Counted from the stretch's first letter, positions 32,527-42,244 are shown. The stretch: 57,135 bases of DNA from Porphyromonas circumdentaria (GCF_900167105.1 NZ_FUXE01000015.1:1-57135), one strand, 5' to 3'. Notes: generated by a model not told the origin, from the letters alone. A program made the numbers and translations.

Positions 32527-33660
32527 TTAGCCGATTAGGTACTCGATATTGCGGTAGACCTCCTCAACAGCCTCCCCAAAGGTAATCGGCATGAGCGATG
32601 GGCGTTGGCTGTGCCACATAGGTAGACGAGCCACCATCTGTTGCAGGGTTTGCCCTATCTCCTCTACATTGTAGGCATCGAAGAGAGCTATGCTCCCCCC
32701 CTCTTGGGCTATGGAGGCAATACCCGATTGACGGCTCACGGCGGTCGGTAGTCCCATGATTAGGGCTTCGTTGGCTACAGCTCCGAACCGCTCCAACGTG
32801 CTGGGAAGTACGAAAGCATCTGCCGCCGCATAGTGTTTGTAGAGCTCTCGCCCCTCTTGTTTACCACAGAAGAAAATCTGCCGTGCGACACTACTTTGCG
32901 ACGCATACTTCTGTAAAGTCTCGGCCTCGTGTCCCTCGCCCACGAGGAGTAGCTGCACCTCGGGCGAATGGCTAAAGGTGCGCTCAAAAGCGATGAGCAG
33001 GCGCATCAAATTCTTCTCGGGAGCCAATCTACCTACAAAGAGGAGTAGTTTGCTCCTTTCGCCTGCTTTTTGACAGAATATATCACGTAGGGCTCTCGCC
33101 TCTCCTTGCACAAGAGCATATTGCTCACGAAGGAAGGCTTCATTTTGTATGATGGGCATCGTAAAGAAGCGGTTGCTTCTGGGGAAATGCTCCCGATAGA
33201 GCTGTTCGGTACGTTTGTCGCAGAGCATCCAACCGTCTATGTTGGCATAGTTTATGACCTGTTTTTTGAGGCTCCAGCTGTCTCGTATTAGCTCTTGCGC
33301 TATGGGGTAACTGTCGTCGCAGACCACTACAAGGCGCATCGGATGTGAGGAAAAGGCTTTGTAAGCCCAGAGCGTCGCGGTAATTAGATTTACCTCGCTC
33401 ATAAAAACGATATCATATTGTCCCCGTCGGCATATATTCCAGAGTTCCTCTCGCCAGTTCGGTAGTAGGTTAGGTCCTGCTTTGAGCACCTTGTAGGGAA
33501 AGCGTATGCGTTGCTCCCAGTGCGAGGCATCGAGCGTTTGCTCCTGCATCGAGGGGTACTCGAAGTATATGTCGGGCTGATAACGTTGATAGAAATCGTT
33601 GAAGAAGTCTATGCGATAGGGTGCTAAGGCTCTGTGGATAACCAATATACGAGGCTTCAT
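32527..33660 (-). CDS. Glycosyltransferase family 4-like protein
   Basis: 377 residues, GT-B fold. N-terminal 'RILVIHRALAPYRIDFFNDF' is the acceptor domain. The C-terminal donor domain has 'LLLFVGRLAPEKNLMRLLIA', 'LLLVGEGHEAETLQKYASQ', 'FFCGKQEGRELYKHYAAADA' and the ExxxxxxxE motif in 'STLERFGAVANEALIMGLP'. These retaining enzymes build polysaccharides, lipopolysaccharide or glycolipids. No other glycan gene is adjacent, so the product is unclear. It points toward the methyltransferase gene (convergent). Confidence 0.9.
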   Translation of the reverse strand: MKPRILVIHRALAPYRIDFFNDFYQRYQPDIYFEYPSMQEQTLDASHWEQRIRFPYKVLKAGPNLLPNWREELWNICRRGQYDIVFMSEVNLITATLWAYKAFSSHPMRLVVVCDDSYPIAQELIRDSWSLKKQVINYANIDGWMLCDKRTEQLYREHFPRSNRFFTMPIIQNEAFLREQYALVQGEARALRDIFCQKAGERSKLLLFVGRLAPEKNLMRLLIAFERTFSHSPEVQLLLVGEGHEAETLQKYASQSSVARQIFFCGKQEGRELYKHYAAADAFVLPSTLERFGAVANEALIMGLPTAVSRQSGIASIAQEGGSIALFDAYNVEEIGQTLQQMVARLPMWHSQRPSLMPITFGEAVEEVYRNIEYLIG

Positions 33661-33803
33661 AAAGGATAAATTTTAGTGGGTGAGAGGGCTTGGGAGCTTC
33701 TGAAAGAAGCATTTAAATGCGTCGATGGAGCAGTTGTGATATGGAGAAGGGTAGGGTGTATTGTCTCAAAACAACCAGAGTACAGCATAACCCAAGCGCA
33801 AGA

Positions 33804-34568
33804 TTATAGAGATTGTAGCACTCCGCTTGCGTGCCAGTAGGGAAGCACAGGGTAGCGATCCTCCTCAAGGCATACTGGTATAGTGGCCAAACGTCCCAAG
33901 CGTTCCAATCGTTGGTAATGCTCAAAGCGACTTGTGTAGCTACACAAATCATCCCTATGTAGTCGGTAAGCCTCTAAGGGGAAGAGTAGGGCATCGTTGT
34001 ACGTTAAGGGGCAATCTGGTTCGGTAGCGATATTTTCAGAAGAAGAAACTGTACATTCTTTTGCAATGCGTTCGTAGAGAGCGGCGGCAAAAAGGGTATC
34101 TTCGGCACAAACGGTACCTTTCCATCCCGCTGCGATAACCATTACTTCGGGGTAATCTTTCGATAGAATATGCCGAACGAGCCGAGAGAGATTGCCGAAT
34201 GAGCCTACACAGAGGTTGCGATACCCCAACTGAAGGGCCATATCTATCGAACGTGTGCCGTTGGTCGTGGTAAGTACGACGTGTTTGCCTCGGACGATTT
34301 CGGGAGTGTACTCTTCGGGGTCATTGCCCAAGGGTGCAAAGTCGCATCGCAAAGCATTGCGCTCGGCAGCCACAAGGTATTGGGGTTGGTTGAGATAGCT
34401 TTGTGCTTCCTCTTCGGTTGCTACGGGGCGTACAGAGCGTGCGCCGTGATAGAGTGCCGAGAGGATCGTAGCCGAGGCGCGGAATACATCTGTAACTACG
34501 AGCAAAGCCTCCAGAGGAGGTTGGTATAGTGATAGAAGATCGGGAGAGGGAGAGAGCGTTATGCGCAT
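33804..34568 (-). CDS. ComB-like 2-phosphosulfolactate phosphatase family protein
   Basis: 254 residues. Conserved blocks of the ComB family are 'ALLVVTDVFRASATILSALY' (metal-binding Asp region), 'VVLTTTNGTRSIDMALQLGY', 'LCVGSFGNLSRLV' and 'VMVIAAGWKGTVCAEDTLFA'. ComB removes phosphate from 2-phosphosulfolactate in archaeal coenzyme M synthesis; bacterial homologues have unproven roles, so only the family is assigned. A 143-bp spacer separates it from the glycosyltransferase gene; the small membrane protein gene lies 23 bp upstream and may be cotranscribed. Confidence 0.88.
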   Translation of the reverse strand: MRITLSPSPDLLSLYQPPLEALLVVTDVFRASATILSALYHGARSVRPVATEEEAQSYLNQPQYLVAAERNALRCDFAPLGNDPEEYTPEIVRGKHVVLTTTNGTRSIDMALQLGYRNLCVGSFGNLSRLVRHILSKDYPEVMVIAAGWKGTVCAEDTLFAAALYERIAKECTVSSSENIATEPDCPLTYNDALLFPLEAYRLHRDDLCSYTSRFEHYQRLERLGRLATIPVCLEEDRYPVLPYWHASGVLQSL

Positions 34569-34591
34569 GATAGAGTTAGATTAAGAGGGGC

Positions 34592-35050
34592 CTACTCTCC
34601 TTCTCCAGTGGGATAAATCTCCTCGAAAAGTTGTTCTAAGCTCTTTACAAACTCTTCGCCCTCTTGGAGTTTTAGGTATTCTGTTCCGTCGCCTTTCCTT
34701 ATTTTCACCTCCTGCGTATAGGGGAGATAACGTACCTCTTGCAGTTCGGTGAGGCGTGCTACGGGGTGTAGTTTGCGACCATAATCGTTGCCCGCCATAA
34801 GGAGATAGGCTTCGTGGTCTATGGAGTAGTAGGTGTTTTGACGGAAAAAGTAGATAATCCCTACGGGAATCATGCCCACGGGAGGTATAAGCGTCCACCA
34901 CGGAGCTGGTGTATGGATAGCGATAAGCACTGTAAAAATGCCTAAGGCTATAGCATATAAACAAGCCAAAACAATAGCTATCTGCCGATTTTTTATACTG
35001 CGTCGCAGGTAGTACCTTTTGTGGGTTTCCTTTTGAGGCTTTGCATTCAT
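34592..35050 (-). CDS. Two-helix membrane protein, PH-like
   Basis: 152 residues. Two membrane helices ('QIAIVLACLYAIALGIFTVL', 'WWTLIPPVGMIPVGIIYFF') are joined by a short turn, followed by a soluble tail 'YYSIDHEAYLLMAGNDYGRK' and 'TELQEVRYLPYTQEVKIRKG' resembling the strands of bacterial PH (bPH2-like) membrane proteins. Function unknown. It starts the minus-strand run that includes the comB-like gene. Confidence 0.65.
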   Translation of the reverse strand: MNAKPQKETHKRYYLRRSIKNRQIAIVLACLYAIALGIFTVLIAIHTPAPWWTLIPPVGMIPVGIIYFFRQNTYYSIDHEAYLLMAGNDYGRKLHPVARLTELQEVRYLPYTQEVKIRKGDGTEYLKLQEGEEFVKSLEQLFEEIYPTGEGE

Positions 35051-35107
35051 ATCGTTTTCTTTAGTATCTGAAAGCTATTGTTTGGGCTTTGGGTCGTATC
35101 GGGTAGC

Positions 35108-35755
35108 TTAGAATCGGTAGGCTATACCGATTGAGAGGTCAATAAGTGAGCCAGGACTAAAGAGAGAGTAGTAAGCAAGGTGGTTGGTTGCTTGGGGTTC
35201 TTGCATTGTAGCTCCTTTCTTTCCAAAGAGAGGAACAAACTTTAGTCCGCCATCTATCGAGATATGCCATTTCTCCTTACGGGAGAGGGGAACCATACCC
35301 CCTATGCCAATGCCTCCTCCTGCATAGTAAGGACGACCGTCCACAGCACTTTCCGCCCAAAAATGACCGCCTGTAGCGGTGAGGCGTCCATAGAGACCTT
35401 TGCCCACTCTCCCGAGTAAATAGTACTTCATATGCGTTCTAAGGGCAATCGTAGGGGTAGAAACAAGCCAAAGATTACTTGTAACCTCTCCCGAGATACT
35501 CCATTTGTTGCTCAAAGCCTGCTCGAAACCGATATTAGGCCCTAAGATAAAGGTAAATGGGCGTAAGGTAAGAAAGGTACCGCTACCTCTCGTTGCCTCG
35601 GAAGGAGCCTCCTTGGAGCGCATACTCATCTTGTTACCCGATGTAGAGATGGCTTGATGGGAAAAAGAACTTGCCTCTTGGGCTTGCAATACTACTGTGC
35701 CACTGAGGGCAAGGGTTAAGGCGCAACCGAGTGCCTTTCGACTAAATTTTTTCAT
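35108..35755 (-). CDS. Outer-membrane beta-barrel protein
   Basis: 215 residues. Signal peptide 'GCALTLALSGTVVLQAQEA'. After a low-complexity stretch (about 28-60), strands such as 'FTFILGPNIGFEQALSNKWS', 'GLYGRLTATGGHF' and 'YAGGGIGIGGMVPLSRKEKW' lead to a final Phe ('IDLSIGIAYRF'), the usual outer-membrane barrel signature. Function unknown; it resembles small OmpA-/OprW-like barrels. It is monocistronic. Confidence 0.75.
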   Translation of the reverse strand: MKKFSRKALGCALTLALSGTVVLQAQEASSFSHQAISTSGNKMSMRSKEAPSEATRGSGTFLTLRPFTFILGPNIGFEQALSNKWSISGEVTSNLWLVSTPTIALRTHMKYYLLGRVGKGLYGRLTATGGHFWAESAVDGRPYYAGGGIGIGGMVPLSRKEKWHISIDGGLKFVPLFGKKGATMQEPQATNHLAYYSLFSPGSLIDLSIGIAYRF

Positions 35756-35970
35756 TGTGTTTGTGTATTAACTTAATTTCAATGGGTGTTTGAGCGCAAA
35801 TATAGTTAATAATTACACAAATGACAATGAATTGCTTGCTTTTGGGCACTCTGTAGATTCCAGTATCAAGTGCAATGCTCTTCTACGCTACAGAGCGTCT
35901 CTTCCAAAGTGTACACAACCTTAAAATTCTTTCTTTTGTACCTGTTTTTCCCTCCTCGAACCTTGTAAAA

Positions 35971-36058
35971 AGTTTCCATATATGCAAACTTCACTTCCCA
36001 TATATGCAAACTTTAGTTTCTATCTGTGCAAACTTTTCTTCTCTCCTATGCAAACTGC
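35971..36058. repeat. 22-bp tandem repeats (locus 4)
   Basis: Four units at 35971, 35993, 36015 and 36037. All share TGCAAACT in the second half (ATATGCAAACTTC, ATATGCAAACTTT, CTGTGCAAACTTT, CTATGCAAACTGC). The best-conserved copy of the family in this window. Confidence 0.85.
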
Positions 36059-36144
36059 AAGGATTACGATTTTATTGAAATAAAAAGAAGATTGTGCCGA
36101 AAAAGTATCGATACTGTCCCGTGGCAATACTTCCTGTGTTTCGC

Positions 36145-36190
36145 AAAAAAGTCCGTTGTAAAAGACTTTTTAGGAGCCTATGCAACGGAC
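36145..36190 (-). terminator. Intrinsic terminator of the efflux operon
   Basis: Minus strand: GTCCGTTG (36190-36183) pairs with CAACGGAC (36158-36151), followed by TTTTTT (36150-36145). An inner alternative pairing AAAAGTC / GACTTTT exists on the plus strand. Confidence 0.8.
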
Positions 36191-36217
36191 GTATGTAGCG
36201 GTATAAAAGTGGAGACC

Positions 36218-37579
36218 TTATCTGCGATAAAGATCGAGGAATATAGTCTTCAATACAAAGTCGTACTTCGCCCGCAAGGCATCTATTTGTGCCATGAGAA
36301 GTTTATTCTCTGCTTGTTCCAGTTCGTAAGTTGTACTGCGTCCCTCTTCAAAGGATATGCGTACCGCTTCTGCCGACGAACGGGCTGCCCGCTCGGCATT
36401 GCCCGATGCTACGATAGTGCGCTCTGCGGCTACTGCATTGGCGTGAGCTTTGAAAATCTCTTTGTAAAGCCCCAAATCGGCATCTATCTTGTCGGTTTTG
36501 GCAGATATTAAGTCGATTTTGGCCTGACGAATAGCCTGCGAGGTGGCGAAGGCATCGAAAATAGGTATTGAGAGCGTTACCCCGAGGAAGAAGCGTCCGT
36601 TGTGTTTGAGTTGCTCTGCAAGCGATTGATTCATAGCTCCTTGATTTTTCCCGAGCAGACGGAAGTAGGCGTTGCTATAGCCTGCATTGAGCGAGAGTTG
36701 AGGCCAATATCCAGTGCGAGCCGTACGTATGCGCTCTTCGGCAGCGGCGATGCCAAAGTCGGTAGCTTTGATTTCGGGGCGACGGGCAAGTGCCTCCTGA
36801 TAGATGGAGGCAGGGGGAATGATTTTGCTACGTGCCTCTTGGATGAGTTGCTCTATGTCGGGGGTGATGATCTGTAGAGGGGCTTCGCCGTAGTACTCTA
36901 CTGCTACCGATAGATCTACCCGTATAATAGCTGCAGCATTCTCGGCTTCGATGAGCGATGCCTTATCTGCTTCGAGTTGTGCCTCTACCTCGCTTATCTT
37001 CGAAGAAGGCCACTTACCTCCCTCTACAAAAGCGCGTGTTTGTGCCAATGTACGCTCGGTTTGAGCAATGCGCAGGCGAGCAACGCGTATGATCTCCTCT
37101 TGCAATAGAAGATTGTAGAAGAAGCCTGCCACGCGGAGTTCCGCACGCTCACGCAATCCTGCCAGAGCAGCGTCCGATTGTGCCTCACGTAAACGAGCCA
37201 TTTTAAGGGCAGAGGGGCGACGTAACCCCGTAAAGAGATCGTATGAAGTTGCTATGGTTATGGATGAATTGGCCGATGAGCGTTCCTGATAGATACCTGT
37301 ATTGTCTTGCGCTCTTCCGAGCTCCCAATTTTCCTGTACCGAGGCTTGCAACGAGGGTAGGTAAGCACTCTTGGCTTTATCTAAGTTGAGGCGCATCATA
37401 GCACTGTCTATAAGCTGTCTGCCCACATTACTATCGAAGAAAACACTACGCGCTACACACTCTTCGTAAGACATAGGTCGGTGGAGCGACTCATATATGG
37501 TTTCCAATTGCTGTGCTGCCATGCGAGGGGCAGTGAAGAGCATAATGCCGAGTAAGAGTAGGTATTTACAATGCTTCAT
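36218..37579 (-). CDS. TolC family outer-membrane efflux protein
   Basis: 453 residues with signal peptide ('YLLLLGIMLFTAPRMAAQQ'). Two outer-membrane-efflux repeats (about 40-230 and 250-445) with long amphipathic helices, e.g. 'RIAQTERTLAQTRAFVEGGK' and 'AEERIRTARTGYWPQLSLNA'. TolC proteins form the outer-membrane channel of tripartite pumps. Last gene of the minus-strand operon, 57 bp after the adaptor gene, followed by a strong terminator. Confidence 0.93.
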   Translation of the reverse strand: MKHCKYLLLLGIMLFTAPRMAAQQLETIYESLHRPMSYEECVARSVFFDSNVGRQLIDSAMMRLNLDKAKSAYLPSLQASVQENWELGRAQDNTGIYQERSSANSSITIATSYDLFTGLRRPSALKMARLREAQSDAALAGLRERAELRVAGFFYNLLLQEEIIRVARLRIAQTERTLAQTRAFVEGGKWPSSKISEVEAQLEADKASLIEAENAAAIIRVDLSVAVEYYGEAPLQIITPDIEQLIQEARSKIIPPASIYQEALARRPEIKATDFGIAAAEERIRTARTGYWPQLSLNAGYSNAYFRLLGKNQGAMNQSLAEQLKHNGRFFLGVTLSIPIFDAFATSQAIRQAKIDLISAKTDKIDADLGLYKEIFKAHANAVAAERTIVASGNAERAARSSAEAVRISFEEGRSTTYELEQAENKLLMAQIDALRAKYDFVLKTIFLDLYRR

Positions 37580-37636
37580 ATAGGAAGTTTATCAAAAATG
37601 ATTGTATCTAAAAAGAAAGTGACCACGAAGGTACTA

Positions 37637-38737
37637 CTAATCATTTAGCTTTACACCACGCACTTTCTCGCCTGCTTTGAGTCCTTTCTTCACTTCGATG
37701 TTGATGCCGTCAGAGACCCCTGTTTCGATTTCTCTCCGTTCGGTGCGGAGCTTGGGAGCCTCCTCGAGAACTACCTCGACAAATGTTTTCTCGCCCTCGA
37801 ACTGTAGGCAAGCCTCGGGTACGGAGAGCACTTTGTAGCTGGCATTGAGTATAACCTCTGCATTGGCACTGTACCCTGCTCGTATTGCTTTACCCTCGGG
37901 AAGCTGTACGTTGGCTTTGATTTCGTAGAAGTTGGTACCCATATTGTCGGTTCCCTTAGGGGCGATGTATTCTATTTGCGCTTTGAAACGCTCTTTGCCA
38001 AGGGCTCCTATGGTGATGTAAGCTGGCATACCGAGGCGGAGCTTCCCTATCACAGTCTCATCGACTTTGCCCGTGAAGAGGATATCGTTCATATCGGCGA
38101 TGCTTGCCACCGTAGTACCGTCATTGAAAGTGTTGGCTTGAATCACCGAGTTTCCTACCTTGAGGGGGATGTCGAGTATCATACCCGAGATGGTGGCACG
38201 TACCAGAGTGGTAGAGGTAGAGGCGGTACCTGTCGATTTACCCGTGAGAACGATTTGCAACGCCTCTTGCGAGGAGGTTACCTCCTCTTGCGCTTGTCGA
38301 TAAGTTGCTTCTATGCTCTCGAATTCTTCCCGTGCGATTACCTCTTTGTCGAGCAGTACTTTGCCACGTTGGTACTGTTCGTTTGCCTTTTTGTAGGCAA
38401 TCTCTGCCAGTCGCACACGGCTCTCGGCACTTGTTACCTGCATCATTTCGGGCACAACGGCTATGCGGGCTATAATATCTCCTTTCTGTACAATGTCGCC
38501 TGCCTCGTGCATAATCTCTGCCACGATACCCGAGAGTTGGGGTTTGAGCAGTACCTCATTGCGAGGTTCTATACGTCCTGTAAGTACGGACTTATTCTCG
38601 ATAGTATCGGTTTGTCGCACCTCCTCGATGGCATAGCGGTCGGGTTGCTTGCGAGACTTCTGGAAGAGGAAGACGAAAACAGCCACTATAACCACGGCAA
38701 AGAGGGACCATCCTAAGATTTTGAAAAACTTTTTCAT
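37637..38737 (-). CDS. HlyD/MacA-like periplasmic adaptor
   Basis: 366 residues with one N-terminal membrane helix ('ILGWSLFAVVIVAVFVFLFQ'). The lipoyl-like domain has 'LKPQLSGIVAEIMHEAGDIV' and 'QKGDIIARI'; then an alpha-hairpin of coiled coil (about 95-165, 'LAEIAYKKANEQYQRGKVLL'), returning lipoyl and beta-barrel parts ('VGNSVIQANTFN', 'LRLGMPAYITIGAL'). Adaptors link the inner-membrane transporter to TolC. Downstream gap to tolC is 57 bp. Confidence 0.93.
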   Translation of the reverse strand: MKKFFKILGWSLFAVVIVAVFVFLFQKSRKQPDRYAIEEVRQTDTIENKSVLTGRIEPRNEVLLKPQLSGIVAEIMHEAGDIVQKGDIIARIAVVPEMMQVTSAESRVRLAEIAYKKANEQYQRGKVLLDKEVIAREEFESIEATYRQAQEEVTSSQEALQIVLTGKSTGTASTSTTLVRATISGMILDIPLKVGNSVIQANTFNDGTTVASIADMNDILFTGKVDETVIGKLRLGMPAYITIGALGKERFKAQIEYIAPKGTDNMGTNFYEIKANVQLPEGKAIRAGYSANAEVILNASYKVLSVPEACLQFEGEKTFVEVVLEEAPKLRTERREIETGVSDGINIEVKKGLKAGEKVRGVKLND

Positions 38738-38763
38738 CGTATTTGTATCTGTCTTATTGTTTT

Positions 38764-40029
38764 TTATTCATCACGGAGTGCCTCAATGGCTTTAATCTTA
38801 ATAGCGCGTGTTACGGGAAGTAAGCCCCCTAAAATACCGCTCACCACCACAATAAATACCGCCAAGAGTGCCACCTCAAAGGGAATAATAGGATGATAGA
38901 TAAAGGAACTGGGGCTACTCTCAAGCAGACTGTTTACTCCTATCATAAGCAGTATACTCGGTATGAAACCTGCCATACCTGCCAGTGTGCTAAGAGTAAC
39001 CGACTCTAAGAGTATTTGCCAAATGATGTCTCTCGGGCGGGCACCGAGGGCACGCCTTACACCTATCTCTCGCGTACGCTCTCGTATCGTTACGAGCATG
39101 ATGTTACTTACCCCCACAATCCCCGATATGATGGTGCCGATACCTACGAACCAAACCAAAAAGTAGATAGATATAAGGAGCATATCCATCATTTGGAAAA
39201 ATTGAGAAAGGTCGAAGCTCATCATCGCTCCCGTATCGTCGGGGGCAACGTCGTGAAGCATCCTTAGAGTGTGGTTCACACGGTCGAGTACCCTTTGGGT
39301 ATCTTGTATATGAGGTGAAACTGAGAAGACAAGGGCATCTATGAGCTCTCCATCTCCATTTTTGTGTCGTATGGCTTCATTGGTTAGCAACATCATACGG
39401 TTGGTAGAGCCGAACATGTTTATGTTCTCCGAGGCTTGCTTTACCACACCTACTACCGTGTAACTGCTCCCTTTGTACTCTACCTGCTGGCCTATGGCAG
39501 GCTCTGAACCGAAGAGTTGTTCTCTGATTTCCTGTCCTATGAGGCAGTGGTTACGCTCTTCTCGCTCATCTATTTCGTTGAGCAGTCGCCCCTCCAGTAC
39601 TCTAAGGGATAGTATCTTGAAGTAGTCGGTATGTACGCCCAAAACGTTGTGTACGGGTACGCGCCTGTCGGCATGTATAAGGGTCTCTTCGCGTCCCGAG
39701 TTGAAATTGACAGGTGTGATACAGGTAATCTCGCTGTGGCGTTGGCGGAGTGTCTCGATGTCGGCTTTAGTAAACGACCATACACGCCCTTTGGCAAAAC
39801 CTTTGTAGGCTTGAGTTGTTGTAGTAGGTATAGTCGTTAGCGTATTATGGGCTATTCCCCTCAACTCGCGCTGCATGGAGTTGTTGAAGCCATAACCTAC
39901 GCTGAGCAAGATAACCAGTAGAAAAATACCCCAGAAGAGCCCCATGGCGGTAACTACCGTACGCCTGCGATTGCTCTTTAGCGTGGTGAAAACTTCCCTC
40001 CACGTATCACTGTCGAATAGCTTTTTCAT
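38764..40029 (-). CDS. MacB-like ABC transporter permease (second of two)
   Basis: 421 residues. One membrane helix near the N-terminus ('TVVTAMGLFWGIFLLVILLS'), a large periplasmic MacB_PCD domain (about 45-265, 'LTTIPTTTTQAYKGFAKGR', 'ERNHCLIGQEIREQLFGSEP'), then three helices of the FtsX domain (about 290-415, 'WFVGIGTIISGIVGVSNIML', 'VRRALGARPRDIIWQILLES'). No ATPase domain is fused, unlike E. coli MacB. It lies 30 bp after the first permease gene. The two permeases share layout but little sequence, so the pump may be a heterodimer. Confidence 0.92.
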   Translation of the reverse strand: MKKLFDSDTWREVFTTLKSNRRRTVVTAMGLFWGIFLLVILLSVGYGFNNSMQRELRGIAHNTLTTIPTTTTQAYKGFAKGRVWSFTKADIETLRQRHSEITCITPVNFNSGREETLIHADRRVPVHNVLGVHTDYFKILSLRVLEGRLLNEIDEREERNHCLIGQEIREQLFGSEPAIGQQVEYKGSSYTVVGVVKQASENINMFGSTNRMMLLTNEAIRHKNGDGELIDALVFSVSPHIQDTQRVLDRVNHTLRMLHDVAPDDTGAMMSFDLSQFFQMMDMLLISIYFLVWFVGIGTIISGIVGVSNIMLVTIRERTREIGVRRALGARPRDIIWQILLESVTLSTLAGMAGFIPSILLMIGVNSLLESSPSSFIYHPIIPFEVALLAVFIVVVSGILGGLLPVTRAIKIKAIEALRDE

Positions 40030-40059
40030 ACCTTTTCGTCTCTCTCCTTATATACACTG

Positions 40060-41349
40060 TTACTGCTCTCTCATAGCCTCTATGGCGGGTATACGTACCG
40101 CTTTGCGTGCTGGCATATAACCTGCTAAGGCTCCTGCTACCACCATCACTGTAAGGGAAGCCACTGCAACCCATACGGGGATTACAGGGTTTTGGAAGAA
40201 GATAAAGGTCATCCCCTCCATGATCTGCCGTGAGCCGAGCCCCGAGGTATTGAGGTAATAGTCTGCTCCAAAGAGGAGGACTACTGCAAGGGTGAGGCCG
40301 ATAAGCCCCGAAATGATGGTCACGAAAATCGCCTCCGTGAGTACCATGCCCACGATGTGCCGTGGGTGCGCTCCCAACGCCTTACGTATGCCGAACTCTC
40401 GCATACGCTCCTGCACCGATACCAGCATAATGTTGCTCACGCCCACCACACCTATGGCAAGTATCGAGAGCCCGATGAACCAGAGGAAAATATCTAAGCC
40501 TAAGAATACTTTGTGCATCATGCCCGAGGTTTCGAGCATATCGTTAGACATGCTAACCGCCCAGTCATCTTCGGGAGAGAACCCTTTGACCAACGCCAAG
40601 GTCTGGCGTACTCGTTGCTCCAACTCTTTGAAAGAGGCTTTGTCCCTTATACTGGGGCAGTAGAGGAATAGATTGCTGTAAGCCGCTCCCTCGTCGGGAA
40701 ATTGTGCCGCCATGGTCGTAAACGGCGTGTAGCAGACGGCATTGCGGGAGCCCGAGAGCTTGTAAACGCCCACTACCGTATAGGAAAAGGGGCCTAAGAA
40801 GATAAGTCGCCCGAGTATAGAGCCGCCTTTGGGACGCAGGCGTCGGGCGGTATTGTCGTCTATCACCACGTTGCGCGTGCCATTCTTTATATCTCCTAGC
40901 GTGATGAATCTACCCTCAACGATGGGAACTTGCTGTATCTGCTCGTCGTATTCCGAGAAAACGCCCCGTATCTCCAGTCCGAAATTGGAGGTTACTATTT
41001 CACCCTCCATAGAGGCGTTATCTACCCACTTGTTGAGTTGCGGATAGATGCCCTCGATTTCGGGAAATTTGCGCTGGAGGAGTTGCAGATCCGAATCGTA
41101 TAGCTTTATCATGCGCCCCTTTTCATACCCTCCATAGGGTAGGCGAGTGGTGTAGCTCGAGAGGGTGCAACTACCCGATCTCATTCCTACGGCGGCAACA
41201 TTGGCATTGATACCATTGCGTAAGCCCGTGCCTGTACCGAGTAGTAATATGAGCAAAAGTACGCCCCAACCGACCGAGAAACCCGTCAGAAACGTGCGTA
41301 GTTTATTGCGCAAGAGCGATGCCGACACCTCTGTGTACCAGTGAAACAT
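40060..41349 (-). CDS. MacB-like ABC transporter permease (first of two)
   Basis: 429 residues with the same layout: N-terminal helix ('FLTGFSVGWGVLLLILLLGT'), periplasmic MacB_PCD domain (about 50-270, 'VAAVGMRSGSCTLSSYTTRL', 'ARRLRPKGGSILGRLIFLGP') and FtsX domain with three helices (about 285-425, 'IGLSILAIGVVGVSNIMLVS', 'FGIRKALGAHPRHIVGMVLT'). It transports or senses substrates driven by the separate ATPase encoded 121 bp upstream. The substrate is unknown; MacAB-type pumps export peptides, macrolides, toxins or lipids. Confidence 0.92.
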   Translation of the reverse strand: MFHWYTEVSASLLRNKLRTFLTGFSVGWGVLLLILLLGTGTGLRNGINANVAAVGMRSGSCTLSSYTTRLPYGGYEKGRMIKLYDSDLQLLQRKFPEIEGIYPQLNKWVDNASMEGEIVTSNFGLEIRGVFSEYDEQIQQVPIVEGRFITLGDIKNGTRNVVIDDNTARRLRPKGGSILGRLIFLGPFSYTVVGVYKLSGSRNAVCYTPFTTMAAQFPDEGAAYSNLFLYCPSIRDKASFKELEQRVRQTLALVKGFSPEDDWAVSMSNDMLETSGMMHKVFLGLDIFLWFIGLSILAIGVVGVSNIMLVSVQERMREFGIRKALGAHPRHIVGMVLTEAIFVTIISGLIGLTLAVVLLFGADYYLNTSGLGSRQIMEGMTFIFFQNPVIPVWVAVASLTVMVVAGALAGYMPARKAVRIPAIEAMREQ

Positions 41350-41470
41350 GGGGTTATTGCTTTAGGGGTTGTTTACTATGGGTTGCTTTGCTATACTATC
41401 AGGTTGTTGTACTGCTGTACGTCCCTTTTCGGGGTGCTTTGTTGCAAGCTTTCAAGGCTCTTATAACCTC

Positions 41471-42136
41471 TTAGCCGACTATGATGCCATCTCGTATATG
41501 TATGGTGCGGTCGCACATTTCGGCGACACTTGTTTCATGGGTTACTACGATGAGGGTGCGCCCTTCCTTATTGACCTGTTTGAGTAGCTCCATTACTTCG
41601 AGGGTCGTTTGGCTGTCGAGTGCTCCTGTCGGTTCGTCGGCAAGGATTACTTTCGGCTCTGTGATGAGGGCGCGAGCTATAGCTATGCGCTGTTTCTGCC
41701 CGCCCGAGAGTTCGCTGGGCAAGTGGTGGCCCCACTCTTCCAATCCTACGGCGCGGAGCAATTTAAGGGCTTTCTCTTTTCGGAGGGCACGCCCTACCCC
41801 CTGGTAAAATAGGGGGAGGGCAATGTTTTCCACGGCATCTTTATAAGCGATTAAGTTGAAAGACTGAAAGATGAATCCAATCTCTCTACTCCGCACATCG
41901 GCAGCTTGGCTTTCCGTGAGGTTGCGTAGCGAACGCCCATTCAAAAGGTATTCCCCCTTGTCGAAGGTATCCAGCAATCCGAGGATGTTGAGCAGTGTAC
42001 TTTTGCCCGAACCCGAAGCACCCATGATAGCCACCATTTCGCCCTCTTGTATTTGAGCATTGATGCCTTTGAGTACGTGCAGCGGTTGTGCTCCAGGGTA
42101 GGTTTTTTCTATTCCACTCAGTTCTATTAGTGCCAT
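41471..42136 (-). CDS. ABC transporter ATP-binding protein (MacB/LolD type)
   Basis: 221 residues. Walker A '[20 protein letters not shown]', Q-loop '[20 protein letters not shown]', signature '[15 protein letters not shown]', Walker B '[16 protein letters not shown]' and His switch '[15 protein letters not shown]'. The ATPase energises the two downstream MacB-like permeases. First gene of the efflux operon, preceded by a clear minus-strand promoter (42244-42213) and a leader of about 70 nt. Confidence 0.95.
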   Translation of the reverse strand: MALIELSGIEKTYPGAQPLHVLKGINAQIQEGEMVAIMGASGSGKSTLLNILGLLDTFDKGEYLLNGRSLRNLTESQAADVRSREIGFIFQSFNLIAYKDAVENIALPLFYQGVGRALRKEKALKLLRAVGLEEWGHHLPSELSGGQKQRIAIARALITEPKVILADEPTGALDSQTTLEVMELLKQVNKEGRTLIVVTHETSVAEMCDRTIHIRDGIIVG

Positions 42137-42212
42137 CGTGCGTTATTTTTAGACTCGCAGCAAAGAGCTTTGGAGGTGTTTGCTTTGAGTGTTTTATCTT
42201 AATAATACAGCG

Positions 42213-42244
42213 CAAAGATATTTAATACATCTGTATTGTCCAAA
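42213..42244 (-). promoter_or_regulatory. Promoter of the efflux operon
   Basis: Minus strand TTTG (42244-42241), 20-bp spacer, TATCTTTG (42220-42213): matches the Bacteroidetes consensus and lies 77 bp before the ATPase start codon. Confidence 0.75.

Larger units (their letters stand above)
35756..36217. other. Intergenic region with 22-bp repeats
   Basis: About 460 bp between two minus-strand genes. It holds the four-unit array (35971-36058) and the efflux-operon terminator (36145-36190). No gene is supported. Confidence 0.6.
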
